From Bacteroidota bacterium (GTDB lineage Bacteria > Bacteroidota > Bacteroidia > UKL13-3), in assembly GCA_027482225.1 (NCBI GenBank), contig JAIXWD010000016.1, forward strand, positions 206,050 to 270,049: a stretch of DNA of 64,000 bases, given 5' to 3'. Position 1 is the first letter of the stretch. Every line of letters begins with the position of its first letter. The position numbers and the translations under genes are program-made. The notes beneath the pieces were generated by a model. The model saw only the letters and a list, made by a program, of their open reading frames with translations, was not told the DNA's origin and did not search any database. Below are positions 51,461 through 59,832 of this stretch, piece after piece.

Positions 51461-53557
51461 TTATCTTTTAACGATACGCTGTGTTGTAACTTCAGTACCG
51501 TTAGTTATGCGTATAAAATAAATACCTAATGGTAATGTTTCTGTATCTAATGTTAACGTGTTTTCGCCTTTGTTTACACTCATGTTTGTGTTTTGGTGCG
51601 ATTTACCTAACATATCAATTATTTGCATGTTAGCGCTACCTTCATTTAAGCTGTTATACTTAATGTTAAGACTTGTGTTAAAAGGGTTTGGAGTGGTAAT
51701 CACTTCAGTGGTTTTAACCGTTTCTATGTTTACACAAGTTACTTTAGAATATGCGCTTGCACCATCAAAATCAATTTGTTTTAGGCGGTAGCAAATGTTA
51801 CCAGTTAATCCGTGCGCATCAGTATAGCTGTATGTTTTTGTAATGTTGCTGTTTCCAGCACCTTTAATAAAACCAATCACTTGGTATTTAGCACCATTAA
51901 TACTGCGTTGTAATTCAAAACCTTTGTTGTTGTTTTCGCTTGCGGTTGACCATTTTAAGTGAACACTTCCTTCCTCTTTTGAACCAGTGAAGAATTTTAA
52001 AACAACTGGAAGTGTGTTACTACCAGTTGATAATAATGATAAGAAGTTGCCTGATGCTGGATTGTAAGTTGAACTAGAAGTAATACTTGTTGTGGTATTT
52101 GCTGAATTGCCAATGTTCGTGTATGCTCCGTTTACCGATGTTGCTTGCCCGACACCTAATGTTGCTGTATTCTGCACGCCATCAATTGATGGAATAAAGT
52201 TCATTACCACACTACCACCACTAGTTGCTGTACCTGAAATTAAATTAGTTTGGTAGTAGAATGATTGTGATAATGTTCCTCCTGCAAAGGTTCCTGCAGA
52301 ATTAGAATTAAATACTTCTGCACTGATAATAGGTGAGGCAGGAGTGGTTAATGCAACAGAAACAGGACGATAAGTATTTCCTTTTCCAAGTGGAAATAAT
52401 TTTGTTGCTGTGGCAGCTGACCATGTATGACGAAGTGGTCCAGAGACAAAACTATTGGTATTTCCACCAGCAACAGAAATGTTTGAAGATAGTGTTATTG
52501 GTGAAGAGTTGACCAATCTTCCGTTGTTGAAAACAATTGTATCGTTAATTGTTATTGGAGTTAATACGTTTATTGTTGCGTTGGTGTCGTTTAACAATAG
52601 TCCACGGAAAATAATTGGAGAAGTTCCACCAATTATTCTGGTTCGTGTATTTGAATTTGTGTTAGCTATGTTCACATTGATAAAACGATTAGTATTCGAA
52701 AGTGAGATAGTGCCATTGTTAATAATATCACCTCCCAAAATATTGAACGTAGCATAGCTTGGTACTGTTGCACTTTGAGCTATTATGCTAGCCCCGGTTT
52801 CAACTATTAAACCACCATACCAGTTTGGAACACCTATTACGTTATTTGAACCTATGTTTGAAACTATGTTGTTGGCCGTATTTCCAACATTAAAAGTTGA
52901 ACCAGCTTTTAATGTTAAACTCGTAATTGTAAGTGTGCTTGTACTTGTTTGAATGAAGTTAACTACTTTAGCATTGATTCCATTGCCAATTTGTAAATCA
53001 CCTAATCTTGCTCCTGCACCTAGTGAAACATTTGCTGTTCCTGTTCCTATAATCCTAACAAATCCTTCATTCATATTTAAACCAGCACTACCATTTGCAT
53101 TGGTATTACTTGCAGATGTAGTATAGGTTACACCATTGTAACCATTAAGGAATAGAATAGCATCACCATTTCCGTTACTTGTTAGTTTAGGCCTACCTCC
53201 TTGAAGGCCGTTTCCACTTCCTCCTGTTATGCTCAATCCCCCAAAAACGGTTAATGAAGGTAAAGCGGGTGCTGGTGCAAACTGAATAGTTGGTCCTGTA
53301 TTAGCAACGTTTCCAGAACCAATCATATATAAAGCCCCACAAACAGCAGATCCATCTATTGTTATAGTTGCTCCACTGTTATTTGTTATTGAAATTACTA
53401 CAGAGTCTGTGGCAGTTGGCAATGTTCCTCCAGACCAATTTGCCGCAACACTCCAATTGCCAGATCCTGTTCCACCATTTGCAACCCAAGTTTTTTGTGC
53501 TTTAGTATTTGAGCATAAAGCCCCAAACATTATAATCGCGAGTAATAGTTTTTTCAT
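51461..53557 (-). CDS. large secreted beta-helix-like protein with T9SS type A sorting domain
   Basis: A 698-residue exported protein. A signal peptide (cleavage near TKAQ) is followed by a long repetitive, Gly/Asn/Thr/Ser-rich region to about residue 530: TWVANGGTGSGNWSVAANWSGG near the start, then many short strands with N-x-G and T-I-x-x-L motifs that suggest a right-handed beta-helix or adhesin-like fold. From about 545 the common Bacteroidota tail appears: LPVVLKFFTGSKEEGSVHLKW and ENNNKGFELQRS (an Ig-like repeat). It ends in a T9SS type A sorting domain (TPNPFNTSLNIKYNS to LPLGIYFIRITNGTEVTTQRIVKR). Its role is probably surface adhesion or polymer binding. It is monocistronic, with a terminator. 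Confidence 0.88.
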   Translation of the reverse strand: MKKLLLAIIMFGALCSNTKAQKTWVANGGTGSGNWSVAANWSGGTLPTATDSVVISITNNSGATITIDGSAVCGALYMIGSGNVANTGPTIQFAPAPALPSLTVFGGLSITGGSGNGLQGGRPKLTSNGNGDAILFLNGYNGVTYTTSASNTNANGSAGLNMNEGFVRIIGTGTANVSLGAGARLGDLQIGNGINAKVVNFIQTSTSTLTITSLTLKAGSTFNVGNTANNIVSNIGSNNVIGVPNWYGGLIVETGASIIAQSATVPSYATFNILGGDIINNGTISLSNTNRFINVNIANTNSNTRTRIIGGTSPIIFRGLLLNDTNATINVLTPITINDTIVFNNGRLVNSSPITLSSNISVAGGNTNSFVSGPLRHTWSAATATKLFPLGKGNTYRPVSVALTTPASPIISAEVFNSNSAGTFAGGTLSQSFYYQTNLISGTATSGGSVVMNFIPSIDGVQNTATLGVGQATSVNGAYTNIGNSANTTTSITSSSTYNPASGNFLSLLSTGSNTLPVVLKFFTGSKEEGSVHLKWSTASENNNKGFELQRSINGAKYQVIGFIKGAGNSNITKTYSYTDAHGLTGNICYRLKQIDFDGASAYSKVTCVNIETVKTTEVITTPNPFNTSLNIKYNSLNEGSANMQIIDMLGKSHQNTNMSVNKGENTLTLDTETLPLGIYFIRITNGTEVTTQRIVKR

Positions 53558-53647
53558 TTCTTAAAAATTAAAGTACGAAAGTAATTATTTTACCTATAGT
53601 ACCAAGTGAACAATTAATTAAATATTTTACTATTTAACTCTACTAAT

Positions 53648-54697
53648 TTAGTTTGCCGAGCCCTTTTTTAGTGTAAAACCAAATGTAGTGCCTTGCCCAA
53701 TGGTGCTGCGAACGTTAATGGTTTGTTGATGAGCCTCTATGATATGTTTAACAATGGCTAAGCCTAAACCTGTTCCTCCGGCACCACTTTCTCTTGTCCT
53801 ACTTTTATCAACACGATAAAAACGTTCGAAAATTCGAGGTAAATGATCTTGCGATATTCCTTCTCCGTTATCTCCAATCTCAATTAAAATATTTTCGTCC
53901 ATATCATAGTAGGCCGCTGTGGTAGTGCCCAACTCTTTTCCATATTTAATAGAGTTGTTAACTAAGTTTAAAACTACTTGCCTTATGCGATACCTATCAC
54001 CAAACACCCAAAATGGTTTGTTGCAACCTTCTTTTATAATTAAACTAATGCCACGTTCTTTCGCCCTTACTTCTAATTGTTCATAAACATCTTTCACCAA
54101 AGCATTCATATCAAAACGTTCCATTTCCATCACCAATTCGCCACTTTCTAATTGCGATATGGCCAATAAATCGGCAACTAAATCGCTTAACCTATCTGCA
54201 CTTTTAGCTGCCTTTCTTAGAAATCTAACGTTCACTTCTGGATCATCAATGGCACCGTCAATAAGCGTGTGAATGTAACCTTGTAAATTAAAAATGGGGG
54301 TTTTTAACTCATGACTAACATTGCCTAAAAACTCTTTACGGAAATCAGCTAAACGCTTTAGTTCTTCCATTTGTTGCTTTTGGTCGCGCGCCCAACTAAT
54401 TACCTCTTTGTTCATTTTAGAAATGGGATCGTTTAACAGGCTATATTTACTTAGCTGGGCATCATATTTCTGTGTTTTTAAGCTATGAATGGTTTTGTAA
54501 ATGAGTTTTATTTTACGGTAAATGAAATACTCAACACTGTAAAAAAACAATATGAAGCTTGCAGTAAATGTGAGCATCAGAATAATAAGGGCTTGTTTGG
54601 TATCATTGTTCATCAAATAATTTGATGATGCCAACAATAAAGAAAGCACTGCTGCAACAAAAACTGTTATATAAAGCGGTTTAGGGTTTCTAATCAT
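53648..54697 (-). CDS. PhoR-like sensor histidine kinase
   Basis: A 349-residue two-helix membrane kinase with transmembrane segments at about 10-29 and 37-57 and almost no periplasmic loop. It therefore likely senses a membrane-internal or partner-protein signal. The HisKA domain has the phospho-acceptor His129 in GNVSHELKTP, and the ATP-binding domain has N-box NLVNNSIKYG, G1 DNGEGIS, F-box ERFYRVDKSR and G2 GGTGLGLAIVKH. It overlaps the upstream response regulator gene by four bases (ATGA), so the pair is translationally coupled. Similar PhoR/RprX-like kinases are widespread in Bacteroidota. Confidence 0.94.
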   Translation of the reverse strand: MIRNPKPLYITVFVAAVLSLLLASSNYLMNNDTKQALIILMLTFTASFILFFYSVEYFIYRKIKLIYKTIHSLKTQKYDAQLSKYSLLNDPISKMNKEVISWARDQKQQMEELKRLADFRKEFLGNVSHELKTPIFNLQGYIHTLIDGAIDDPEVNVRFLRKAAKSADRLSDLVADLLAISQLESGELVMEMERFDMNALVKDVYEQLEVRAKERGISLIIKEGCNKPFWVFGDRYRIRQVVLNLVNNSIKYGKELGTTTAAYYDMDENILIEIGDNGEGISQDHLPRIFERFYRVDKSRTRESGAGGTGLGLAIVKHIIEAHQQTINVRSTIGQGTTFGFTLKKGSAN

Positions 54698-55371
54698 AAT
54701 TCAAATTTATATCCAACACCTTTCACCGTGCCAATATAATCATCACCAATTTTTTCACGAAGTTTACGAATATGAACATCAATGGTTCTGTCTACAACCA
54801 ATACTTCATCACCCCAAACTTTTTCTAATATGTGCTCACGTGTAAAAACTTTACCTGGTTTACTAGCCAATAAATAAAGCAATTCAAATTCCTTACGCGC
54901 CAGTTGAATTTTAGCATCGCCTTTATAAACCAAAAAGGTTTCTCTATCAATAATGATATCTCCTGCTGTTATCTTTTGTTCAACAACTTCTTTGCTTTTT
55001 CGTCTTAAAATAGCGCTAATACGACTCAATAATACCCTTGGCTTTATTGGTTTAGATATGTAATCATCAGCACCTGCATTAAAACCTGCAATTTCACTGT
55101 ATTCCTCAGCACGTGCAGTTAAAAACACAACGAAGGTTTTATCAAAATCACTGTCAGATTTAATTTGTTTACACGCTTCAATGCCATCCATTACAGGCAT
55201 CATCACATCTAACAATATTAAATCGGGTTTAATTTTTTTACCAATGGTAATAGCCTCTTGGCCATTATGTGCTAAATGAACATCGTAGTCTTCTTTTTTC
55301 AGGTTGTACTGAATAAATTCAAGAATGTCGTTTTCATCATCAACCACTAAAATTTTGTGCGTGTTTCCCAT
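54694..55371 (-). CDS. OmpR/PhoB-type response regulator
   Basis: A 225-residue transcription factor from the ATG at 55371 (an ATG at 55392 is open but less typical). The receiver has DDEND near residue 11, phosphoryl acceptor Asp55 (LILLDVMMPVMDG), the switch Thr in VVFLTARAEE and Lys in DDYISKPIKPR. The C-terminal winged helix has LARKEFELLYLLASKPGKVFTREHIL and TIDVHIRKLREKIG. It is coupled to the PhoR-like kinase. The upstream 600-base gap is noncoding and hairpin-rich, so its own promoter must lie there. Confidence 0.95.
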   Translation of the reverse strand: MGNTHKILVVDDENDILEFIQYNLKKEDYDVHLAHNGQEAITIGKKIKPDLILLDVMMPVMDGIEACKQIKSDSDFDKTFVVFLTARAEEYSEIAGFNAGADDYISKPIKPRVLLSRISAILRRKSKEVVEQKITAGDIIIDRETFLVYKGDAKIQLARKEFELLYLLASKPGKVFTREHILEKVWGDEVLVVDRTIDVHIRKLREKIGDDYIGTVKGVGYKFEL

Positions 55372-56015
55372 GTCTGAATTTTTGTGTAACATTCGTGCTA
55401 TCTTATAAGTTCAATATTACGGAAAAGTTAATTTAATGTTAAGCCCCCTTGGGTTTATTCTTTTTTGGGGTGATATAAATTTTGGTTTGCGAAACCTTCT
55501 GACGCGATACGCGTCAGTAAGGTTGAGTGATAATGATTTTTGATTTTTAGTTTTTTACCTTAGAGGTAAAAGAGTTTTTCGCAGAGTATTGGCTTATTCG
55601 AGTGCGCCTTGGGCTGCTATTGCTTTGGTGCGTGTATCGAAACGAAGTTCAGTGGAGCTAAAATATGAATGAGTAGAAGTAATTACCTTAACAATCCGCT
55701 TCTCGATACACCCCGATGTAAAATCGGGACAATCGAAGTGAATGTTTCGTTCAAACATTTATTGCCTTATTTAAGTTAATCACTCACTAATGCCGCAGTC
55801 GTTGCTTTGCGTTCTCTCAATTTTGTGAGCGACAGTGCTCTAATCCTCGCAAGTCTATTCAAGAACCTCTGTGTGAAAACTCCCAAAGGTCTGACGCTTT
55901 TAAGGGTGCTGACCTAGGATTTTCTTAATGCCGAAGTCATTGCTAACAGACGCTTCGGTATTTATCAATGGTCTGCGTTAATTTTTTTGAAGAGGTTAAT
56001 AACCACCAACAGGGT
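55372..56015. repeat. gene-free region with several hairpins and repeated words
   Basis: No coding sequence is apparent in 644 bases. The region is visibly richer in G+C than other gaps here. It holds a long hairpin at 55494-55523 (ACCTT plus a perfect 8-bp stem around ATA, with one bulged T). A nested hairpin at 55699-55738 has an inner CCCGAT/ATCGGG stem and an outer CTTC-T-CGAT/ATCGAAG stem. A 9-base inverted repeat pairs GTGTATCGA (55632-55640) with TCGATACAC (55703-55711). Two near-identical 19-mers, TAATGCCGnAGTCnTTGCT, lie at 55788-55806 and 55926-55944. It looks like one or more interspersed intergenic repeats rather than random spacer. Whether it is transcribed is unknown. Confidence 0.6.
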
Positions 56016-57116
56016 TTATTTTAAAATTTCTCCAAGTTTTTCCTCTAATGCTTTACCGCGTAAATTTTTGGCTACAATTTTACCCTCTGCATCAATTAAA
56101 ACTGTAAACGGTATTGATTCTATATTGTATAAATTTACAACAGACGAATTCCATTTCATTAAATCACTTACATGGGTCCATAGCAATTTATCATCATTAA
56201 TGGCTTTTTGCCAAGCATCTCTGTTGTCATCAAGCGATACACTAAAAATCTCAAAACCTCTAATTTTGTATTTATTATAAGCTTTAACCAAGTTTGGACT
56301 TTCCTCGCGGCATGGGCGACACCAGCTGGCCCAAAAATCAACCAAAACGGTTTTACCACGTAAGCTAGATAAAGAAATTGTTTTTCCAAAAGGGTCTTGT
56401 AATACAATATCAGGAGCTAAACTTCCTTCAGCTGTTTTTCCTAATACTTCAATTCGCTTATGTAAGTCTTGTGCGTATTTACTTTTAGCAAATTCATCAT
56501 AATATTTTGAATCTACTTGTTTCAAAAAATCGAAGTTAGCTTGTGGCATTAAATAGTTGGTTGCAAAATAAGGCACCAACGAGTTTTCTAGTTGCATGGT
56601 GGTTTGTTGCATTTCAACCTCACGTGCTTTAATAATACTATCGTACTCGGCACGTATCTGTTCTTGAACGGCAACTGGGGGAATATTGTCTCCGTATTGG
56701 GCATATTTACCTTCTATGGTTTTTACCAATTGCATATACTTGTTGTTAACCTTGAGCAGTTGTTTTAATTTCTCAGTTTCGCTGCTGCCTTTAACGGTAT
56801 ATTCTTCTGGTTTATTGGCATCTATATTAAGAAGGATTTCTGCCATTGAATCAACCACCAAAACTGCTGCGCTATTGTTCATCTGTATAACACAAAAGGT
56901 TCTTTCGCTTATATTACCATTAAACTCAAATGATCCATCAGGAGCAACCGTTGCCGAATCGATAAAAACCAAACCTTTCGGTGTTAGTTCTTGTATTGTA
57001 ATTTGATTACCAATTAAATTACGGATGGTTCCCTTTACAATAAATCCTTTTTTTTCTTCAGTTTTAGTGCAGGCAATGGAAAGGAATAATAAGGTTACTA
57101 CAAAAATATTTTTCAT
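56016..57116 (-). CDS. TlpA-like thiol-disulfide reductase lipoprotein with DUF4369 domain
   Basis: A 366-residue lipoprotein (lipobox SIAC, Cys16). The N-terminal DUF4369 beta domain spans about residues 22-125 (KGTIRNLIGNQITIQEL). A helical linker (about 125-225) precedes a C-terminal thioredoxin-like domain with the redox motif Cys266-Arg-Pro-Cys269 in VDFWASWCRPCREESP and the cis-Pro loop ESIPFTVLIDAEG. Such proteins reduce disulfides in the periplasm, in cytochrome c maturation among other tasks; this organism has the CcmC/E/F route but ccmG is not in view, so a link is possible but not shown. It is separated from gatB by a 61-base gap. Confidence 0.9.
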   Translation of the reverse strand: MKNIFVVTLLFLSIACTKTEEKKGFIVKGTIRNLIGNQITIQELTPKGLVFIDSATVAPDGSFEFNGNISERTFCVIQMNNSAAVLVVDSMAEILLNIDANKPEEYTVKGSSETEKLKQLLKVNNKYMQLVKTIEGKYAQYGDNIPPVAVQEQIRAEYDSIIKAREVEMQQTTMQLENSLVPYFATNYLMPQANFDFLKQVDSKYYDEFAKSKYAQDLHKRIEVLGKTAEGSLAPDIVLQDPFGKTISLSSLRGKTVLVDFWASWCRPCREESPNLVKAYNKYKIRGFEIFSVSLDDNRDAWQKAINDDKLLWTHVSDLMKWNSSVVNLYNIESIPFTVLIDAEGKIVAKNLRGKALEEKLGEILK

Positions 57117-57177
57117 GTTTAATGTGTGTTAAAGTTCGAAACAAAATGTTTATCGCTTCAAACCAATTTATATTATA

Positions 57178-58635
57178 TTAAGCTCTATCAAGTGTATCTT
57201 TAACCATTTGGCTAGCAACTTTAGGGTCTGCTTTACCTTTAGATAATTTCATCACTTCGCCCATAAATAAGCCAACTAAACTTACTTTCCCACCTTTGTA
57301 TTCAATAACTTTTTCGGGGAATTTAGCTACAGCAGCATCAATCCATTGTTGTAGTTCATCGCTATTGCTTTCCTGAATTAAGTTTAAGGCTTCAGCTATT
57401 TGTAACGCAGTTTTTTCAGGTTGATTGATTAACTCGCCAAACACATTTTGTGTGGCCACTGAATTACTTATTTTACCTTCATCAATCAATAAAATAATTT
57501 CAGCAATTTGAGCTGGTTTCAATACAAAATCATTGATATCAATTGCATTTTCGTTTAGGTAACCTTTTACTTGAACCATAACCCAATTGGCAGCCGCTTT
57601 AGTATTGTTGGTGTGTTGTAAAATGGCTTCGAAATATTCTGCCACTTCTCTGCTTTCGGTTAATACACCTGCATCATATTCACTTAAGCCATATTCGTTT
57701 GTAAACTTGGCAAACAATGCTTTTGGCAATTGTGGCATTAAGTGTTTTACTTCATCAATAAAATGTTGGGTAATGCGCAAAGGTGGCAAATCAGGTTCAG
57801 GGAAATAACGGTAGTCACTAGCACCTTCTTTGGTACGCATAACAATAGTTATTCCTTTAGTTGCTTCAAATGTGCGGGTCTCTTGATATATTTTTTCTCC
57901 GTTTTCTATTGCTTCAATTTGGCGTTTTATCTCATGGTCTATGGCACGTTGCACGTTGCGAATAGAGTTCATGTTTTTTACTTCTACCTTAACTCCAAAT
58001 TCTTGAGCACCATGTAACCTTACTGATACATTCGCATCACAACGCATGCTTCCTTCTTCCATATTGCCATCGCATATGCCCAAATAACGCACTAACTTCC
58101 GCACTTCGGTTAAAAACTGATAAGCTTCTTCGCCTGTGTGCATTTCTGGGTGTGATACCATTTCTATCAAAGCAGTTCCTGCACGGTTGTAGTCAATTAG
58201 GGTATCAAATACATCTTGGTCGTGCATGCTTTTTCCGGTATCCTCTTCCATGTGTATGCGAATTAAACCTACACGTTTCTTACTACCATCTTTAAGTTTA
58301 ATATCAATATGTCCATTTTCGCAAATAGGTGTATTGTGTTGTGATATTTGGTATCCCTTTGGCAAATCAGCATAAAAGTAATTTTTACGTGCGTAATAAT
58401 TATGTTCAGCAATATCGCAACCGCAGGCTATACCTAATTTTACTGCATTTTTTACAGCTTCTTTGTTGTGCACTGGCAAGGTGCCTGGATGACCTAAACT
58501 TATCGGACTAACTAACGTATTTGGTGAAGCTCCATATTCTACAGCATCGCTACAAAATGCTTTACTTTTATTAAGCATTTGTGCATGCACTTCTAATCCT
58601 ATAACTGCTTCGTATTTATTGTAATCAATGCTCAT
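57178..58635 (-). CDS. gatB: Asp/Glu-tRNA amidotransferase subunit B
   Basis: GatB is the kinase and tRNA-binding subunit of GatCAB, which amidates misacylated Glu-tRNA(Gln) and Asp-tRNA(Asn). The 485-residue length is normal. The cradle domain has GLEVHAQMLNKSKAFC, DLPKGYQISQHNTPI and HMEEDTGKSMHD (metal and phosphate contacts). The conserved MVSHPEM, ADVSVR-equivalent CDANVSVRL and KNMNSIRNVQRAI follow, and the helical tail is GatB_Yqey-like, ending MVKDTLDRA. gatA and gatC are not adjacent, as is common in this phylum. Confidence 0.95.
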   Translation of the reverse strand: MSIDYNKYEAVIGLEVHAQMLNKSKAFCSDAVEYGASPNTLVSPISLGHPGTLPVHNKEAVKNAVKLGIACGCDIAEHNYYARKNYFYADLPKGYQISQHNTPICENGHIDIKLKDGSKKRVGLIRIHMEEDTGKSMHDQDVFDTLIDYNRAGTALIEMVSHPEMHTGEEAYQFLTEVRKLVRYLGICDGNMEEGSMRCDANVSVRLHGAQEFGVKVEVKNMNSIRNVQRAIDHEIKRQIEAIENGEKIYQETRTFEATKGITIVMRTKEGASDYRYFPEPDLPPLRITQHFIDEVKHLMPQLPKALFAKFTNEYGLSEYDAGVLTESREVAEYFEAILQHTNNTKAAANWVMVQVKGYLNENAIDINDFVLKPAQIAEIILLIDEGKISNSVATQNVFGELINQPEKTALQIAEALNLIQESNSDELQQWIDAAVAKFPEKVIEYKGGKVSLVGLFMGEVMKLSKGKADPKVASQMVKDTLDRA

Positions 58636-58739
58636 GTAAACTTAAATCTAATTGCATGCGAAATTAAACATAAAATTTGGTTTAAGGGGCCAAAATAATA
58701 TACTGTTGTTAGATGTTTAATTGCCTGATTTATTGTGTT

Positions 58740-59492
58740 TTATTTGGTTTGGGTGAATTCGCAGGTAACGCCTTCTTTGTTGGTAAGTAACAAAGAGTTG
58801 TTGTTTATTTGGTATGAATCGAGGTTGTTAAATACCGACAAAAATGCAAATTCCATAGCATTGGTACAAGCAATTTTGGTGGTGGATATACTACCCATAT
58901 GTATTTTGTATTTGCGCAGAACAAATTTGCCATTAAAACGATTGCAACCTGTGCCACCCGAAACGGTGCTTTGTTCACCATTAATTTCAATAAATGGAAT
59001 GTTTGACCCTAATTGTGATAGAATGGCTTTACGGTTAATTTTAATCAAAGTCCATTTGCCGTTAATGCGTTTATCGTAGATGTTTATGCCACAACCACTC
59101 AGCGTATCGTTTCCATATAATGCTGCAACTCGTATTTGGTGTTTTTCTCTACTCACCGCATCGAAACAAGGTTGATGAAGTAGCATTAAATTAAACTTAC
59201 CATTTGGTGTATTGTAAGTTAAAAAATAAGTTTGGCTATCGGTAGGTAATATGTTTTTTATAGGATGAACAAACGATTGATTGTTCATACCTTCAAACCT
59301 CATTTCTTTACCATCATATATTTCCAAATTCCAAAATGGTTCTTGACCATAAGCAAAAAAACTCACACCTTTTTCCAATAATCGGGTGTTTCTATCAGTG
59401 TTTTTTTGAGTTGATGTTTTAACTTTTATGCCTCTACATGCTGCTAATAGTAATATCAATAAAATTAAAATACAGGATTTATTTTTTAGCAT
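58740..59492 (-). CDS. META-domain lipoprotein
   Basis: A 250-residue lipoprotein with a lipobox LAAC (Cys19). The N-terminal half (residues 40-140) resembles a COG3650-like region: FFAYGQEPFWNLEIYDGKEMRF, and an FDAVSREKH segment with conserved Cys. The C-terminal part from about 145 is a META/HslJ domain: NGKWTLIKINRKAI, FIEINGEQSTVSGGTGCNRFNGKF, and STTKIACTNAMEF. The pair Cys183/Cys209, roughly in the GTGCNRF and IACTNAM positions, is typical. HslJ proteins are linked to outer-membrane stress and novobiocin resistance, but the molecular role is unknown. It follows the acyl-CoA-binding protein gene by 11 bases and is probably in its operon. Confidence 0.85.
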   Translation of the reverse strand: MLKNKSCILILLILLLAACRGIKVKTSTQKNTDRNTRLLEKGVSFFAYGQEPFWNLEIYDGKEMRFEGMNNQSFVHPIKNILPTDSQTYFLTYNTPNGKFNLMLLHQPCFDAVSREKHQIRVAALYGNDTLSGCGINIYDKRINGKWTLIKINRKAILSQLGSNIPFIEINGEQSTVSGGTGCNRFNGKFVLRKYKIHMGSISTTKIACTNAMEFAFLSVFNNLDSYQINNNSLLLTNKEGVTCEFTQTK

Positions 59493-59503
59493 GATGTAGT
59501 ATT

Positions 59504-59758
59504 TTATTCAAAAAGACTATTCACCAAATCAACATAATGTTGCATGGCTTGCTCGCGTGTTAAACCTTTTTTACTGGCCCATGCGTTGTATTTTGCAGCG
59601 TTTATAAAATCGAACATGCCCGGTTTTTCACCATGTACATCGCCAACTGATGCTTGTTTGTGATAAGAATATAAATCCAACAAAATATCATTGCTTGGGC
59701 GTTGCGATAAGGTATGTACACGCCTTGATGATTCTTCAAATTGTTCCTCTAATGTCAT
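59504..59758 (-). CDS. acyl-CoA-binding protein
   Basis: An 84-residue helical protein of the ACBP family, which binds medium- and long-chain acyl-CoA esters in the cytoplasm. The motifs LYSYHKQASVGDV (ligand-binding Tyr, Lys and the following turn), KPGMFDFINAAKYNAWASKKGL and QAMQHYVDLV match the four-helix fold, including the conserved Lys and Tyr residues that contact the CoA. ACBP is best known in eukaryotes but is present in many Bacteroidota; the exact function in bacteria is unclear. The gene is separated from alaS by a terminator. Confidence 0.93.
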   Translation of the reverse strand: MTLEEQFEESSRRVHTLSQRPSNDILLDLYSYHKQASVGDVHGEKPGMFDFINAAKYNAWASKKGLTREQAMQHYVDLVNSLFE

Positions 59759-59783
59759 GATTTTAAAATTTAATTTAAAATAA

Positions 59784-59812
59784 AAGCTGTTTCGTGAAAA
59801 ACGAAACAGCTT
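59784..59812 (-). terminator. terminator after alaS
   Basis: A perfect 12-bp stem (59784-59795 with 59801-59812) and a five-base loop, followed on the minus strand by TTTTATTTT, 21 bases beyond the alaS stop. Confidence 0.85.
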
Positions 59813-59832
59813 AATCTATATTTTTTTGCGTT

